Position numbers and translations under genes: made by a program
Source: Paraphysomonas bandaiensis
Lineage: Eukaryota > Chrysophyceae
Assembly (NCBI GenBank): GCA_965644295.1
Contig: CBFFRP010000283.1
Coordinates: forward strand, 1 to 64,000
Direction of reading: 5' to 3'
Length of the DNA stretch: 64,000 nucleotides
Notes under the pieces: generated by a model
The model's database searches: none
The model's input: the letters and a program-made list of their open reading frames with translations, nothing else
What the model was told of the DNA's origin: nothing
Shown here: positions 1 through 11,315 of the stretch, piece after piece
How the letters are laid out: each line of letters begins with the position of its first letter
How positions within the stretch are numbered: position 1 is the stretch's first letter

Positions 1-93
1 ATTATTTATTATAATCCCTTCTCTGTGTGCTGCTCTCCAGTATTTGCTGGTAGACATCTTATACAACTGGGCAGCATGATAAGTAGAACCCGA

Positions 94-1713
94 TCAAAGA
101 TCATCAATAGGATCTGTGTCTCCCTGGTCCTCTTGTTCTCGCACAAGCATTCGCACATCCCCTTTCTCGTTTCCTAGTTTCCTCTGGTACCAAGGAACAC
201 TCTCTTTCGGAGTCCTTTGTTGAGGCCAAGGCGAAGTCCTAGTAGGCATTTCCTTAATTCCAAACCTGGCATTCATAGCTCGAAGTGTCTCTTTAAGAAT
301 CTCCTTATCATGAGAAAATTTGCAACTCTTGTCCTTGCACCCACCATCTACATTCATTTCCTTAAAGCATGGACTCTTCTTGTAAACTTCTGTAGCCATC
401 ACATCCTCATTCACACTCTTAAGGTCATCATCCTTTGCATCATTGTTACTTTCCTTAGTCTGTTTCTCATTCTCATCCGAATCATCTTCTTCCTCCATCA
501 TAGCCAATATTGCAGCATTCAATTGAGGCTTTGTTTGGAAATTAAACCTGCCCTTGAATTGTTGATACTTCTCAGAAAGCTCCCTTGTTACTCTTAGATG
601 TTCGAAAAACTCTTCAAAGAATGATTCCACTGAGTTGAAATTCTCTGTTCTCAATAATCTCTTACTGGTGTCTCTCATACAAGGTGGTATCAAACTCATC
701 CAGACTTCCAGTGACCCACCTCGTTTGGTGGTAGTTAGAGGTATACTCAAAGTCAAGTGATTTACTTTTGCTGCATCCACCAAGAAGTCGTATCTCTGAA
801 TAAACTTAGTTTCAAGAATACATATATCTTCATCAGCTTTCCTGAAATCCTCCAGTCTCTCCATATTAACCTTGTATGCTTTGCAAGATTTGTACAATAT
901 TTTGTTGAATGCCATTACATCCAAAGGTTTAAATAAACGTTTGACTGCCTCAATGATATGTGTGATCCTAGCATCAGTACACTCCAAGTATGTAGGAAAT
1001 TCTATTGGATTCATCCGTCGCAGGGTATGCCGAACCATGTCTCTTGCTCGATCTTTTAGCAAACTGTACACTGAAGGCACCGCTCTATTATAATTTCGTT
1101 TTTCATACTCAGCAATCTTCTCCATAAATGTCATGAAGCCGTCTAAAGTAATTTCCGTCAATTGGATCTTCAAGTATGAATTATCCTGTTGGGTCAATAC
1201 GACCTGACTAGTCCTGTCTTCGTCGGCCTGCCTTAGCGCTTCTTGAATAGTCTGTCTCCTAACATTCCTCCTCCTAGGCTGCTCTTCCTCTCTCAATACC
1301 TGCGTTGCATTGATCATGGCCTGTTGTACTGCGTCCTCGATTCTGGTCTGAAGTAGATCTGGGTCTATGTATTGCTGTTCATGTACTGGTCCTCCAGCTT
1401 GTTCTTCTTGCTGTTGAACTTCTTCGATTTGATGTGTTGCCTCTTCATCAATCTGGGATATACCCCCTCCAAAATCTACTTCCGAATTAGCTGGAGTGGC
1501 TTGTCTTGAGGAACGTCGAGACTCCAGCTGCTGCAACCTTTGTTCGAACATTTCGAAATGAAGATCGATAGACTCAAAGCGTTTGTTCAGCTGCTCTTGT
1601 TGTTCAGCATACTGCTGCTGTTGTTGAGCAAACTGTTCATTTTGTTCAGCAAACCGCTGCTGAAGGAACTCCATAATGTTCGGAACCTCTTCTTCCGAAC
1701 TCATAGTCGACAA
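94..1713 (-). mobile_element. Gag-like polyprotein ORF of a retroelement
   Basis: This is a 539-codon ORF with no introns. The first ~110 residues are Gln/Glu-rich and likely coiled coil. The middle (about residues 170-390) is a helical, charged region like the capsid part of LTR-retrotransposon Gag. Near residue 450 is one CCCH zinc-finger-like motif, C-x9-C-x4-C-x3-H, where many Gags carry a CCHC knuckle. An acidic linker precedes it and a basic tail follows. The ORF runs towards the left window edge, so any pol region would lie outside. No reverse transcriptase, integrase or clear LTR is visible in the window. I infer a retroelement structural protein from its shape; a host coiled-coil CCCH protein is the alternative. 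The start could be Met1 or Met4. Confidence 0.5.
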
Positions 1714-2214
1714 TAATATAAATAAGCAATGTTTCTTTCTATCCGACTAAAGTATTAATACTGTAATCTTTCTGATAAGAAAGACCGTGTTTACAACGTT
1801 TTATATGAATTTAAAGTGCTTCCCAAACCGAGAATACACTGTCCAGAACACCAAACCGGTGAAACTGCCTCCTAACACAAGCAAACCGCGAGTATAGAAT
1901 GAATTAAATTACGTTAAAACGTGTAAAGAAAGAAAGTGAAATCATACAACACTCTATCTTGCTGTGAATCATCTACAGTTTACAGTATCATACTTGTACA
2001 TATACGGGACTTATATCCCTTCAAGAATACAGTAACCGCAATGTATACTAAATAAACTGAAAATGAAAGTACAACAGCATGCTACCTAGAGTACCGCAGT
2101 ATAACACAGTATAACTCCACGTATAACAGTAACTACAGGTATGCGTGACAGAGCAGCTGCGGAAACTTCTATGAGTGTACGTTTGATGTTCGTTGTGTCC
2201 CAGTCCAGTAGGAG
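1714..2214. other. Spacer between Gag-like ORF and orphan ORF
   Basis: This is an AT-rich stretch upstream of the Gag-like ORF. If that ORF belongs to an LTR element, its 5' LTR and primer-binding site should lie here. I could not find a convincing terminal TG...CA pair or a tRNA-complementary primer site. Confidence 0.4.
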
Positions 2215-4755
2215 TCAGTTGGAGTCGGAGCTGAAGATGTCCGAGTCCACCCGAGAGTGTTCTTCTGAGGACCTTTCTGGGATACTGTGATCTACCTTGT
2301 TTTTATAGTAATCAAGTACCGTGAGAGTCGCCCCAGCATCGATCTCATAGAGAGCTGCAACCGCGTTTTCCATTTGCGCGAGGATGGCATGGATTTTTGA
2401 CAGAGGTACAAGATCTGAAGCGATGTGTAGAGCTATTTCGCAGAGCTCTGGGCAGGTGGGAGCTGGTGCTGGCTCTGTTGATGGGGATGTGTCCATCTGT
2501 CGCTGTCGTTTGGGAGTGTACGATCGCGGTGTATCGGTCTGCATTTGTGGAGCAACAGTTGGGCCGAAGGGTTGGAGGGACGTTGGAGGCGGTATTATGG
2601 GAGGGGCGTTTGTTGCTGTGTCTGGGGCCTTATGGAGGCCGTATAGAAACCGCTGAGTAGGGAGGCCAGGGGGGACTGCTATGGTGTGATAGAGGAGCCT
2701 TAGAGTTTCGTCACCCAGAGCTTTGCGCAGTAAAGGCACGATACCTGCGCGTGAGATTTCCCAGCAGAGTTTGATCTTGGTATTCCTGTCGTCAAGGTAA
2801 ATGTAGGTTTGTTCAACTAAGCGTTCTTTTTCTTTGCGCCCGCTTGTGAGTGGGCTGCGGGCGGTCCAAATGATGTCCTCTATGTCCGTGGATGGGATAC
2901 CTATGGCCTCACAGGCTTGCCAGACTTGGATGGGAGATAGGAGTGTTTCAGAGCAGACAGCGATGTGGAAGAGTTCTTGAGACGGTGTCCAGTTGGACTG
3001 CTTTTGCGTGGGTGTTTCACTGCTGACCATTCTACAACAGAGTGAGCCGAGGTTGATTTCGACATGTCCTCCTATTTCATTATTGAAGAGTGCTTTATAG
3101 AATTTAGCTCTTAGATCCTGATCGTGAATGGGATCGTGGAGTAATAGAATCTGATAGAACCTATATGTTTTATCAGTGGCTCGAGTCTTGCCTCTATAGT
3201 GTGTTAGAGTCCAGAATACTTCGTATAGAGGTGGCGTGGGGAAACCTCCCGTTCGGAGAAGCATATCCAGCGTGTTTCGTAACCTAAAGGCATGTGCAGG
3301 TCTGGTGTGCGCTGAGTTTGCATGTAGCCCATATATAGCCGCCACTGGTATCAGCGAGGGCTCATCCTTGGTACGACCCACGAAGAGTTCTCGTGGCGTT
3401 CGGAAAAGTGATATCTGGACATGTCGGCGTTCAGTCCGAAGGAGGCCTTTGTCATCGACTGATGTGCCCGTTTCTACATGGAGGTCAAAGCATAGAGGGG
3501 AGGAGTACATACATGAGTCAGCGGTAACATTCGCTCCCATGCCCTGTCGGACTTCGTACCCAGGTCTGCCTAGGTCGAACGCTCGGACTACCCTACTCGC
3601 TGTGGGAGCAGGTAAGTCTGAACACGTTCGTGCATCCTTGGCTGCCCTGAAAGTAGCGATGTCTTGGGGGGTAGGGGGTTGAATGGGAAACCCCAACTCA
3701 TGGATAAGGTAGTGTGTTATCCCCAGGAAGGTGGCATCATCAGCAGCTTTTATGTTTGTAAGGACGAGTGTTTTGTACTCTCCCACAGGTAGGTCATTTT
3801 CCCATCCCAGAAAGGTGCGTACCGATGGGAGCTGTAGCTGGGGAGTGTCAGCTTTGGCTTTCTTCTGTTCTCTGATAGCATTATTGATCTGCGCATCAAT
3901 GTTGGTTGGTTGATAGGAGGGGGGAAGAACAAACTTCGGGGTGAAGGTTCTGGAAGTGTTGGAATTTGTTTCACGTTTCATTGAAATTGTGTCGAAGTTG
4001 CTTCTAAAGAGTGTTGGTGTATATCTGTATGTGAACCGAGTGTTGTTACGCAAGAGACTTAAGCGTGAACTTTGGGGCCTTGCATAGGTGATATACTCAT
4101 AACCAGCAAGATTGAGTGGGTGTGGGTTGGTAGGGTATTGATGGGGTCCGGGGCTACGTGGTGTTCCGCATGCTAGCACCGTTTTTGTGTGGTATACATC
4201 CTGTAGGGCACTGTAGTACAGTAGCCGAATATACCGTATGCGGAATACAGTGTCTGTCCAATAAGAGGAATGGGCTGAGGGAGTGATAGGTGAACAGAAT
4301 GAGGGGGTAACCTGCTGGATGCATAGACCACAGACAAACCATGTTGGGTTGTTTTGTGTGGACATCAGGAGGCAGCCCTGTAGCTCAGTTGTGAGGGTTC
4401 GAGAGTAGTCTGTGACCATATTGAGAGCACCAGAGGATCTTTTGCGTGGACCTGCTCGCACGAGCCACGTTTTGAGTGGTTGTAACCGTAGAATTCGATA
4501 GGTGAGACTATGATGTCTACTGATGTGATGGCATATGAATGCGGTAAGCGCTGCATTAGTGCAGGCACGTGGTTTAGCAGAAGCCGTTAGGTTGGGTAGA
4601 AGTCGCAAGGCCAGGCAGTGAGGCTTGGAACGTGTACAACGTGGTAAAACAAGAGATTTGTCGGAGACGAGGTGATCAGCAAAATGTGGCCGAAGAGAGG
4701 GAGAAGAGGCCCTAGGCACACTGCCATGACTCATCCACACCCTTGATAGGGACAT
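2215..4755 (-). CDS. Uncharacterised GC-rich 846-codon ORF, possibly transposon-derived
   Basis: This is a long uninterrupted ORF, clearly more GC-rich than the neighbouring host genes and similar in base and codon use to the LINE ORF at 22-26 kb. The first ~255 codons are low in recognisable structure; an internal Met near position 3981 may be the real start, giving about 590 residues. The remainder looks like a folded protein. A Ser/Pro-rich linker then precedes a C-terminal helical segment and an acidic Ser/Asp tail. I recognise no domain, nuclease motif or zinc knuckle. It could be ORF1 of a non-LTR element or a transferred gene. The evidence is ORF length and composition only. Confidence 0.45.
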   Translation of the reverse strand: MSLSRVWMSHGSVPRASSPSLRPHFADHLVSDKSLVLPRCTRSKPHCLALRLLPNLTASAKPRACTNAALTAFICHHISRHHSLTYRILRLQPLKTWLVRAGPRKRSSGALNMVTDYSRTLTTELQGCLLMSTQNNPTWFVCGLCIQQVTPSFCSPITPSAHSSYWTDTVFRIRYIRLLYYSALQDVYHTKTVLACGTPRSPGPHQYPTNPHPLNLAGYEYITYARPQSSRLSLLRNNTRFTYRYTPTLFRSNFDTISMKRETNSNTSRTFTPKFVLPPSYQPTNIDAQINNAIREQKKAKADTPQLQLPSVRTFLGWENDLPVGEYKTLVLTNIKAADDATFLGITHYLIHELGFPIQPPTPQDIATFRAAKDARTCSDLPAPTASRVVRAFDLGRPGYEVRQGMGANVTADSCMYSSPLCFDLHVETGTSVDDKGLLRTERRHVQISLFRTPRELFVGRTKDEPSLIPVAAIYGLHANSAHTRPAHAFRLRNTLDMLLRTGGFPTPPLYEVFWTLTHYRGKTRATDKTYRFYQILLLHDPIHDQDLRAKFYKALFNNEIGGHVEINLGSLCCRMVSSETPTQKQSNWTPSQELFHIAVCSETLLSPIQVWQACEAIGIPSTDIEDIIWTARSPLTSGRKEKERLVEQTYIYLDDRNTKIKLCWEISRAGIVPLLRKALGDETLRLLYHTIAVPPGLPTQRFLYGLHKAPDTATNAPPIIPPPTSLQPFGPTVAPQMQTDTPRSYTPKRQRQMDTSPSTEPAPAPTCPELCEIALHIASDLVPLSKIHAILAQMENAVAALYEIDAGATLTVLDYYKNKVDHSIPERSSEEHSRVDSDIFSSDSN

Positions 4756-6955
4756 TGAGCTTAAAGCTGGTTAATAAGATGGAACTTTGTGTTGAACGGT
4801 ATTTGCCACCGTAGGGCAGAGAAAAGATATGGACTACCAATAATGGGCCATTAATGGTTACCAGGCTCTGGAATATATAAGGATAACATGGTTTTATTTC
4901 ATGTAATAAACAATGGGAAAGATAGTATTACTATAATGAATCCACATAGCATGAAAATGAAAATATCTGTTTTCGATTAGCAAAAGTAATCCAAACTTAC
5001 TTTCGTCTAGTTCATCTTGTACTTCAATATCTAGTAGTGATATCAATAAATAATACATCATATGATGGACATTTTTGTTAACTTTCATAATTAGAAACTT
5101 GTGTTTACTGATAATGTACTATGTACTATCTATTATAGAAGGCAAAATGGGCCAAAAAAATACATCCGCTTAGACTATACAGTTGAATAAAACGCTTCCA
5201 ACAACAAAGGTATACCCTTATTCTCACTACTATATTTTAGAAATACCTTTTTCACCACTTCAAATGTTTGTAGATCTCATTCCTTACTGATTTTATTGGG
5301 TGAATATGGTGTTAAACCTACTCTAAAAGGATGATTTCTCTTCTAACACCATTTTATAGTGTAACCACTCTGAGTTCAAAAACACGGGGTTGACTTTTCC
5401 CCTCGTCTAATAGGGTCACAATGTCATACTATTCGAAGAATCTGCAGACTAACTTTGACGGTGGACACCTACCCATGTTGATCTATTTCTTGATTCTACT
5501 TTCAACTGTTTTGTAATTAACTCTAAAACCCTAAGAATAGTATTGTATTATTTGCATTCTTCACCTCGTCTAATCGAACACTCAAACTGGGTCACAATAA
5601 TGTCATACTATTCGAAGAATCTGCAGACTAACTTTGATGGTGGACACCTACCCATGTTGATCTATCTCTTGATTCTACTTTCCTCCGTTTAGTAATTATT
5701 GAATGAGCGGCCTGGTCTGTGCTGAATTTGTTTCACCTCAGTGCTGTAAGGTCAATATTCTGTTGTGTATGATGTATAGCAATATGCGAGCATAACTTGT
5801 TACCATTCCTTTAGCTAAAAGTTGACTAGTTTCGCATTGACAAAGTTCTACGATGTATTCATTTTTTGTTTATCACTTCTCACTTCACCGCAAATTAACA
5901 ATACTTTAACTTGTTTACGTACCGTTCTCTTTAGTGTCGTGGCCTTTATCATCCAATACGACGACAAAGTATGAGAAAACATAATACCGTATAAATTACA
6001 CAAACTTAAACATTTAGAAATACTAAGAAATAGACATACATGTTATTTGCGTTGTACGTTATGTTCAGCTTTAATCTTTCTATATGGCGATTTAGATCAT
6101 CCAGTAAAAGCCAATAATCGAATATATGGCATACGTACATACATTATTGTTGAGTTCTGCTATATGTGAGCAATTAAAAGCTCTAGCTATAAGATTATAT
6201 ATTATAACCGTTATGAGCTATGAGTAGTATACAGTTGTGGTTAATCGTACTATGAGAATAAATGATATTAAAAGTCTGTAGTGTAAACGGAATATAGTGA
6301 CGAAGTAAGATCGTACGAGAAATGAATGACATGAGAGAATGACATGAGAGATTGATTTTAATTTATAATTCTCAGCATTGAGTGTAAGATTACCTTCAGT
6401 TGTTAACTTAACACTTCTCATAAAATGCCAAACTTTGATATACATTGTCATCATCGCATTAGTTTATATCCGTCACACTGTAAGGTTTCTTAAATACTCT
6501 CTATATCCAATACTGTGTAAGTTGTGCCGCAGGATATACATCTGGTTGGAAAATTTATCCAACACAAGTATGAAACAATGTCCTTTATAGTGATGACACA
6601 ACTGCCGCAGGGGGGTCGGTCAAGCACCAAATTCATAAGTGGAAAAACAGAACGACGTATGGGGTAATTTTATAGATACATTACATTATACCGAATTGAG
6701 TTTTAAAATGTTTACAATAACGCTCTTAGATGAAACGACAGCTTCATATTGGCGGTGAAAGGCAACAGTGTGTAGCTTACAACGGCATCTTTATGAAAAT
6801 AAAAAGTAATAACGTAAACAAGAACTCTCACAAACCTATCCACAATATGAATTATCAACGTACATCAGCTACATACTATTACTTTAAACAACATTAAAGT
6901 TACAACTATTCTGCATACACATTACTGTACTGAAGTTGACAGCGAACATATACCA
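4756..6955. other. AT-rich intergenic region with a local duplication
   Basis: This is 2.2 kb without a supportable gene. Its only structure is a duplicated block at 5401-5698, listed separately. Short ORFs here are AT-rich and have no recognisable content. Confidence 0.6.
5401..5698. repeat. Two-copy direct repeat, ~90-120 bp units
   Basis: Copy 1 spans about 5401-5520 and copy 2 about 5564-5698, in the same orientation. The shared core begins at GGTCACAA and runs through TCATACTATTCGAAGAATC to the TTGATTCTACTTTC end, with few substitutions. Copy 2 carries a 14-base insertion just after its first bases. The high identity implies a recent segmental duplication. No coding potential is seen. 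Confidence 0.85.
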
Positions 6956-7462
6956 TCACCTCTTCAAAGAGCCTTTTGCTTTTCTTGTCTTCTTCATATT
7001 CTCCTGGATACTCGATTCAATAAGGCTGAAGTGCTGTAAAGGTTCCTCCAAATATTCTTTTGTATTATCATTTACATCTATCCGTCTTTTGATATCTTTC
7101 TGGATTCTCTTCACTGACCTTAAATGGTTTGTTGTTCTCTGGGAATACATTAGCACAACGATAATAACATTAGAACTGCATACATTAGCCAACATTTTAC
7201 TTTCACGTTCCGATTTCATTTTCATGGCATGCATTTCTGCATCTGTCAGCACCAGAGGTCGGGATAACTCGTCTTTGATTACAGAAGCCATCCAGGAAGC
7301 CTTCTCACTGTTGTTGTCGACAGACATCTTCAAAATAATATCATTTTGGTGCATTACTCGCGTCTTTTCCATTGTGTTTCTGTACGCTCTTTCATTTTGA
7401 GCTTTCAGCCAAGCCAAGTGAGCCATTTGTTGCTCAATTTCTGTAATGCGTTTATTGGACAT
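6956..7462 (-). CDS. Small charged coiled-coil protein
   Basis: This ORF of 168 codons encodes a highly charged, almost wholly helical protein. In the middle is a hydrophobic, out-of-character stretch that coincides with a likely 45-nt intron (7183 down to 7139, GTATGC...CCCAG). Because 45 is a multiple of three, the ORF stays open unspliced. Removing it gives 153 residues that are coiled coil throughout. It is head to head with the IQ/LRR gene at 7961, with 498 bp between start codons. A small axonemal or centrosomal structural protein is possible from size and context, but I recognise no family. Confidence 0.5.
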   Translation of the reverse strand: MSNKRITEIEQQMAHLAWLKAQNERAYRNTMEKTRVMHQNDIILKMSVDNNSEKASWMASVIKDELSRPLVLTDAEMHAMKMKSERESKMLANVCSSNVIIVVLMYSQRTTNHLRSVKRIQKDIKRRIDVNDNTKEYLEEPLQHFSLIESSIQENMKKTRKAKGSLKR

Positions 7463-7960
7463 AATGCTCCGCTCTATACAGAATATATATATATACGGTA
7501 CGGCGCCTTATAAGAATAATATCCAGTAGAATAGATTCACAGGAGGATGAATCACTTTACCTCTACTTATCGATGGTAGAGGGACTGTTCGTTAAGTACT
7601 GTGACTGCAAAACTAGTGTGATAAGAAACAGACAGAGACCAGCACACGTTCCACCGTATACCACATACATACACCACTACACTCTCATACCTAAATTTAC
7701 AGAAGAGTGTATATTTCGTCGGTTTCATTTTTTCACCCAGTATATTTATGTGTACGACGTCTGTATATGTGAGTTGCGTGTACAGCAGTAGACTACACTC
7801 ATTCGCTGCAAGGTTACAGCAGCTCCGACTATACAAATTACGATCTCAGCATTAGTTGCTTAACTGCAAACTCTTTGAGTCGAATCTATTGCAGTGAGGT
7901 TATATTGAAAGGAGGCGAGGCACTTGAGTGGTAGTGGTGCATATCTTATCATATTAAATA
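7463..7960. other. Divergent intergenic spacer
   Basis: This 498-bp spacer separates two genes transcribed away from each other, so it must contain both promoters. No clear promoter element can be named. Confidence 0.5.
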
Positions 7961-9623
7961 ATGTCGGCGGCGATCGATAATATCATTGCCGAGGGAGATG
8001 AATCTGCAGTTATGATTCAAAAAGTTATACGTGGACGACAAGGAAGACGGAGTGAATACTTACTTAAGAAAAGAGCAGCTGTAAAGAAGGCACATGACCA
8101 GTCTGCTAACGTTCAGATACATGGAATATCACGAGGAAGTCATGGAAGAAATAAAGTCAGTGACGCTAGATCACAAGAACTTGCAGCAATAAGAATTCAG
8201 GCTCTCCAGAGGGGACGATCTGGTCGGTACTGCATGGCAAGAAAAGCAGGGGATGTTGTACTTACGCAGTCGATGATCAAGAGTGGACTAAAGTGTCATG
8301 GGCGACATCCCATCACTCTTAGACATGCCTACTTGCAATTAGAGTTAGCGGTAAGTTAATGAAGTGCACACTTACGTGTCATCATTAGTACATAAGGGAA
8401 TGGGCTTAAAATCAATAGACACGCTTCAGAGTTACTGTCATATAATGTATCTAAACTTATCCGACAATGCAATTGAAAGCCTTGAAGTACTGTCCAAGCT
8501 ACCGACAATCCTCGATCTAAATGCTCGGTAGTATGTGTGGTGGACTGGTAGATTTGTTGTCTAACTTTTACTACAGGCGCAATAATTTAACCAAATGCCT
8601 AGACTTTTCTCCACCGCGGTGTTCTGCTGCGAATGCGTGGTCCATGGGCCACACTGCGCTTGGGTCTATGTTAGTAAATGCTGATTTATCTGACAATTCT
8701 ATTTCGAGAATGGGTGATCTGTCGCATCACCCCTTCTTGGAGACACTTATTCTGGGAAAGAATGCGATATCTTCAATTGAAGGAATACAGACTCTTAAGT
8801 TTCTTCAGGTTTTCAGACGTAATGCTAATTTTAGTTGTTGATTGAACGTGTATATTAGGTACTAGATCTGTCGAACAATAATTTGACATTTATTGGTGGG
8901 CTTGACAATTTGCGTATACGGGAGCTGAATCTGTGTGGCAACCAAATTCAGACTTTACATGGGTTAGAATCTATTGAAACACTGTGTGTTTTGGATGTGT
9001 CAAATAACAAAATAGCATGCCTGGCCCCACTGAGACATTGCAAGAACCTCTCTCATTTAGATGTGAGAAGGAACGACATATCCCTTATTCGACAGGTTGA
9101 ATTCTTGAGGGATTTGCAGTGGCTTCGTACTCTTATAATGATGGAAAACAGGGCCAGTAGTAAACCGTATTACAGGTATTACAATGATACGTAAAGTAAC
9201 GCACTCCAATTTGTCTCATACAGGTATTGTGTTATACGGACGCTTCCATCACTGTTGTGCTTGGACCGTACAACTGTCTCTACTGAAGAGCAGGTTAACT
9301 ATATGCTTATTAGCGTTCGTAACCACTAACGTCCTGCACAGATATTAGCAGCTAATTTATTCGAGGACGAGGGAGGTGACGTGGAATCGAGAAAGCGTGT
9401 GTTCGAGAAATTTTTCCCCAATGAAAGATTTAAAAACTTTTCCCCTACATTCTGTAATTCCGAAGATGATATTGACATGACACAAGTGGAGCGAGATGAC
9501 AACAAATTAGAGAAAGCGTTGCGTTCAAAGCGCCTACATACACCCAAGGAAATGATGAAGTTTATTCTCACTGAAGGACTTGTAAATGCCACAGAGAATG
9601 AAACTGGAGTTCACTTGTATTAG
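7961..9623 (+). CDS. IQ-motif and leucine-rich-repeat protein (LRRC23/LRRIQ-like)
   Basis: The model has six exons: 7961-8350, 8397-8527, 8577-8808, 8859-9175, 9224-9293 and 9342-9623, giving 473 residues with every junction in phase. Two IQ motifs (residues ~16-28 and ~75-90, of the form IQxxxRGRxGR) predict calmodulin binding. Residues ~145-350 hold SDS22-type leucine-rich repeats such as LDLSNNNL, LNLCGNQI and LDVSNNKI, closed by a cap. A charged tail follows. Proteins of this layout (LRRC23, LRRIQ families) usually sit in radial spokes or other axonemal structures. The five introns are 46-50 nt. The exact orthologue is uncertain; the LRR and IQ assignments are firm. Confidence 0.8.
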
Positions 9624-10101
9624 TCGTTGTTGATTGTGAACTTGTTCTATGAGGCCTTGATATTGTGTTGTTAGACGAATGCACTGCATTGGATACACCA
9701 TGCGATTTCTGATAACATACTGTGTTAAATGTTGTAACTATTGTAACCCAAGAGAATAAATGCTGCAGATACTGTAGATTACTCTTATCTACTAAATTTT
9801 TTGTTACGAAATGAAAACTTCTACATTGTGCTAATCAACAGCTATACATATTATTTACGAAGATTGAATGATAATGATACGAACTGGCTATGGTATTAGG
9901 TATCAGCGTGCCCGCTATACTGTTGAGAAATCTACTTGGACACAGGCTTGTATAACAATTGGCTTCAATCAACAATATAATGCAATACTATTGTTATATA
10001 TTTGATAGCGTTCCATTAATAGTGTTGATGGAGTTTTGAAACCGGCCCAACAACACTATTGCAATATCTTATATCTTATATCTTAGTATCATTAATCCGT
10101 A
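9624..10101. other. Intergenic, no gene seen
   Basis: This AT-rich sequence lies between the IQ/LRR gene and a SINE insertion. I see no coding or structural signal. Confidence 0.6.
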
Positions 10102-10602
10102 AGTAACCCCATTCCCTCAACAAAGTCGGACTCGCACCTTTTCGTGGTGTTCTGGGGATAAGTACCGGAGAGATTCTCTCTGTGGGAAACTAAGGTGAGC
10201 CGCAAACATAGTCAGCAGATATTCTTCTGCCCACTCATAGCCAAATGCTTGTGTGGTACAAATAAACTAATAAGTGTCACTTGTGTAGACGCCCTGACGA
10301 ATAAACAAGCATCCTGGAATGGGCCCACCTGAAGGATAACCGGGGTATTGGGCTGCCTGCTGAAGTCAAGCATCCGGGCTGTTCACCTTAAGAACTCAGA
10401 GCGGAAGTGGTTGCACCTTGGTGCTTGCGGCGACGCACGAGCAGCTTCCGTAGCGTTAAATAGTAGGATAAAAAAGTGTGTACTGATTAGTTACAGGTAG
10501 TGGTCTAACTAGTTTGTCTAGCATTCATATAGCAACTAAGTTGGTGCAGGCTTTTAATGCCTATTGCTAATAATAAGACTTTCAATATATAGTAACCCCA
10601 TT
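10102..10602 (+). mobile_element. Full-length SINE with 12-bp target-site duplication
   Basis: The element body is 10114-10590 (477 bp). It is flanked by perfect 12-bp duplications AGTAACCCCATT at 10102-10113 and 10591-10602. The 5' ~290 bp are found only in the related short copies (18041, 49495, 11316, and decayed at 21130). The 3' ~190 bp (10402-10590) match the end of the LINE at 21958-22146. That tail includes the palindrome GCACCTTGGTGC and ends near CGCCTATTGCTAATAATAAG. It has no protein-coding capacity and so depends on LINE enzymes in trans. An A-box-like TAGCCAAATGC is present, but no convincing B box, so the origin of the 5' part is unknown. Confidence 0.85.
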
Positions 10603-11315
10603 AGAAGTAGTAGTCATCAATATCGCGTGATAATCGAATCCACTACAGTTTAGCTAATAACTATTTCCCTCGCACTCATCCTCTGAGTCATTATCGGTGA
10701 CATCAACATCACCATATTCATTCCAAATTCTTTGAAATATGCTTGCATCCGGCCACAACTGTCGATCAGTTTTCAGAAACAACTGTATAATATTAAGTGT
10801 AGTAGGTAGTAGGGTGCATACGTTTGCACAACGCTGATATAATAAGTTTTTTTGCATCGCTGTACTGACTGGAAGTAGATACTACATGACTCCTGCACCT
10901 ATACATAGATATTTCTACTTTTAGTTTATTAAGTTTTTGAGCTGACTGATGAAATTTTCCCGTATATCGCCAACATCAGCTCTATCATCCTCTGTATTGT
11001 TGCAATCACTGTCAGAATAATATGGGCTTATATTTTGTGTCCTACAGTTAAGAAGCACTCGGTATACTATGACTATCAAAATATTGATTGCAAATATAAT
11101 ATAATATATCAAAATATAATATTCAGATATTCAGGTATAGTAGTAGTGCGTAGTGTGTGTTTTAGCAAGAATACACTCATACAAATGAACAGTAGTGTGT
11201 GTACAACACTAGTGGAGTAGAAATAATACTTAACAATGCCCATCAATACTACTTATTACTCTGATGGCATCATATGAACAAATTTCACAAGTTTCTTTTG
11301 AACTAAAGGAGTAGT
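10603..11315. other. Spacer between two inverted SINE copies
   Basis: About 710 bp lie between a plus-strand SINE and a minus-strand SINE. Two short minus-strand ORFs (10654-10857, 10921-11112) end in Asp/Glu-rich segments but show no domain or splicing link. I see no supportable gene. Confidence 0.5.

Noticed and set aside
10114-10300. tRNA-derived promoter for the SINE
   Set aside because: An A-box-like TAGCCAAATGC exists, but no acceptable B box lies at the right distance. A GGTGCGAGTCC-like B box occurs only on the opposite strand.
10654-11112. Two minus-strand ORFs with acidic C-terminal ends
   Set aside because: They are short and lie between two SINEs, with no domain, no conserved start and no in-phase splice join that I could defend.
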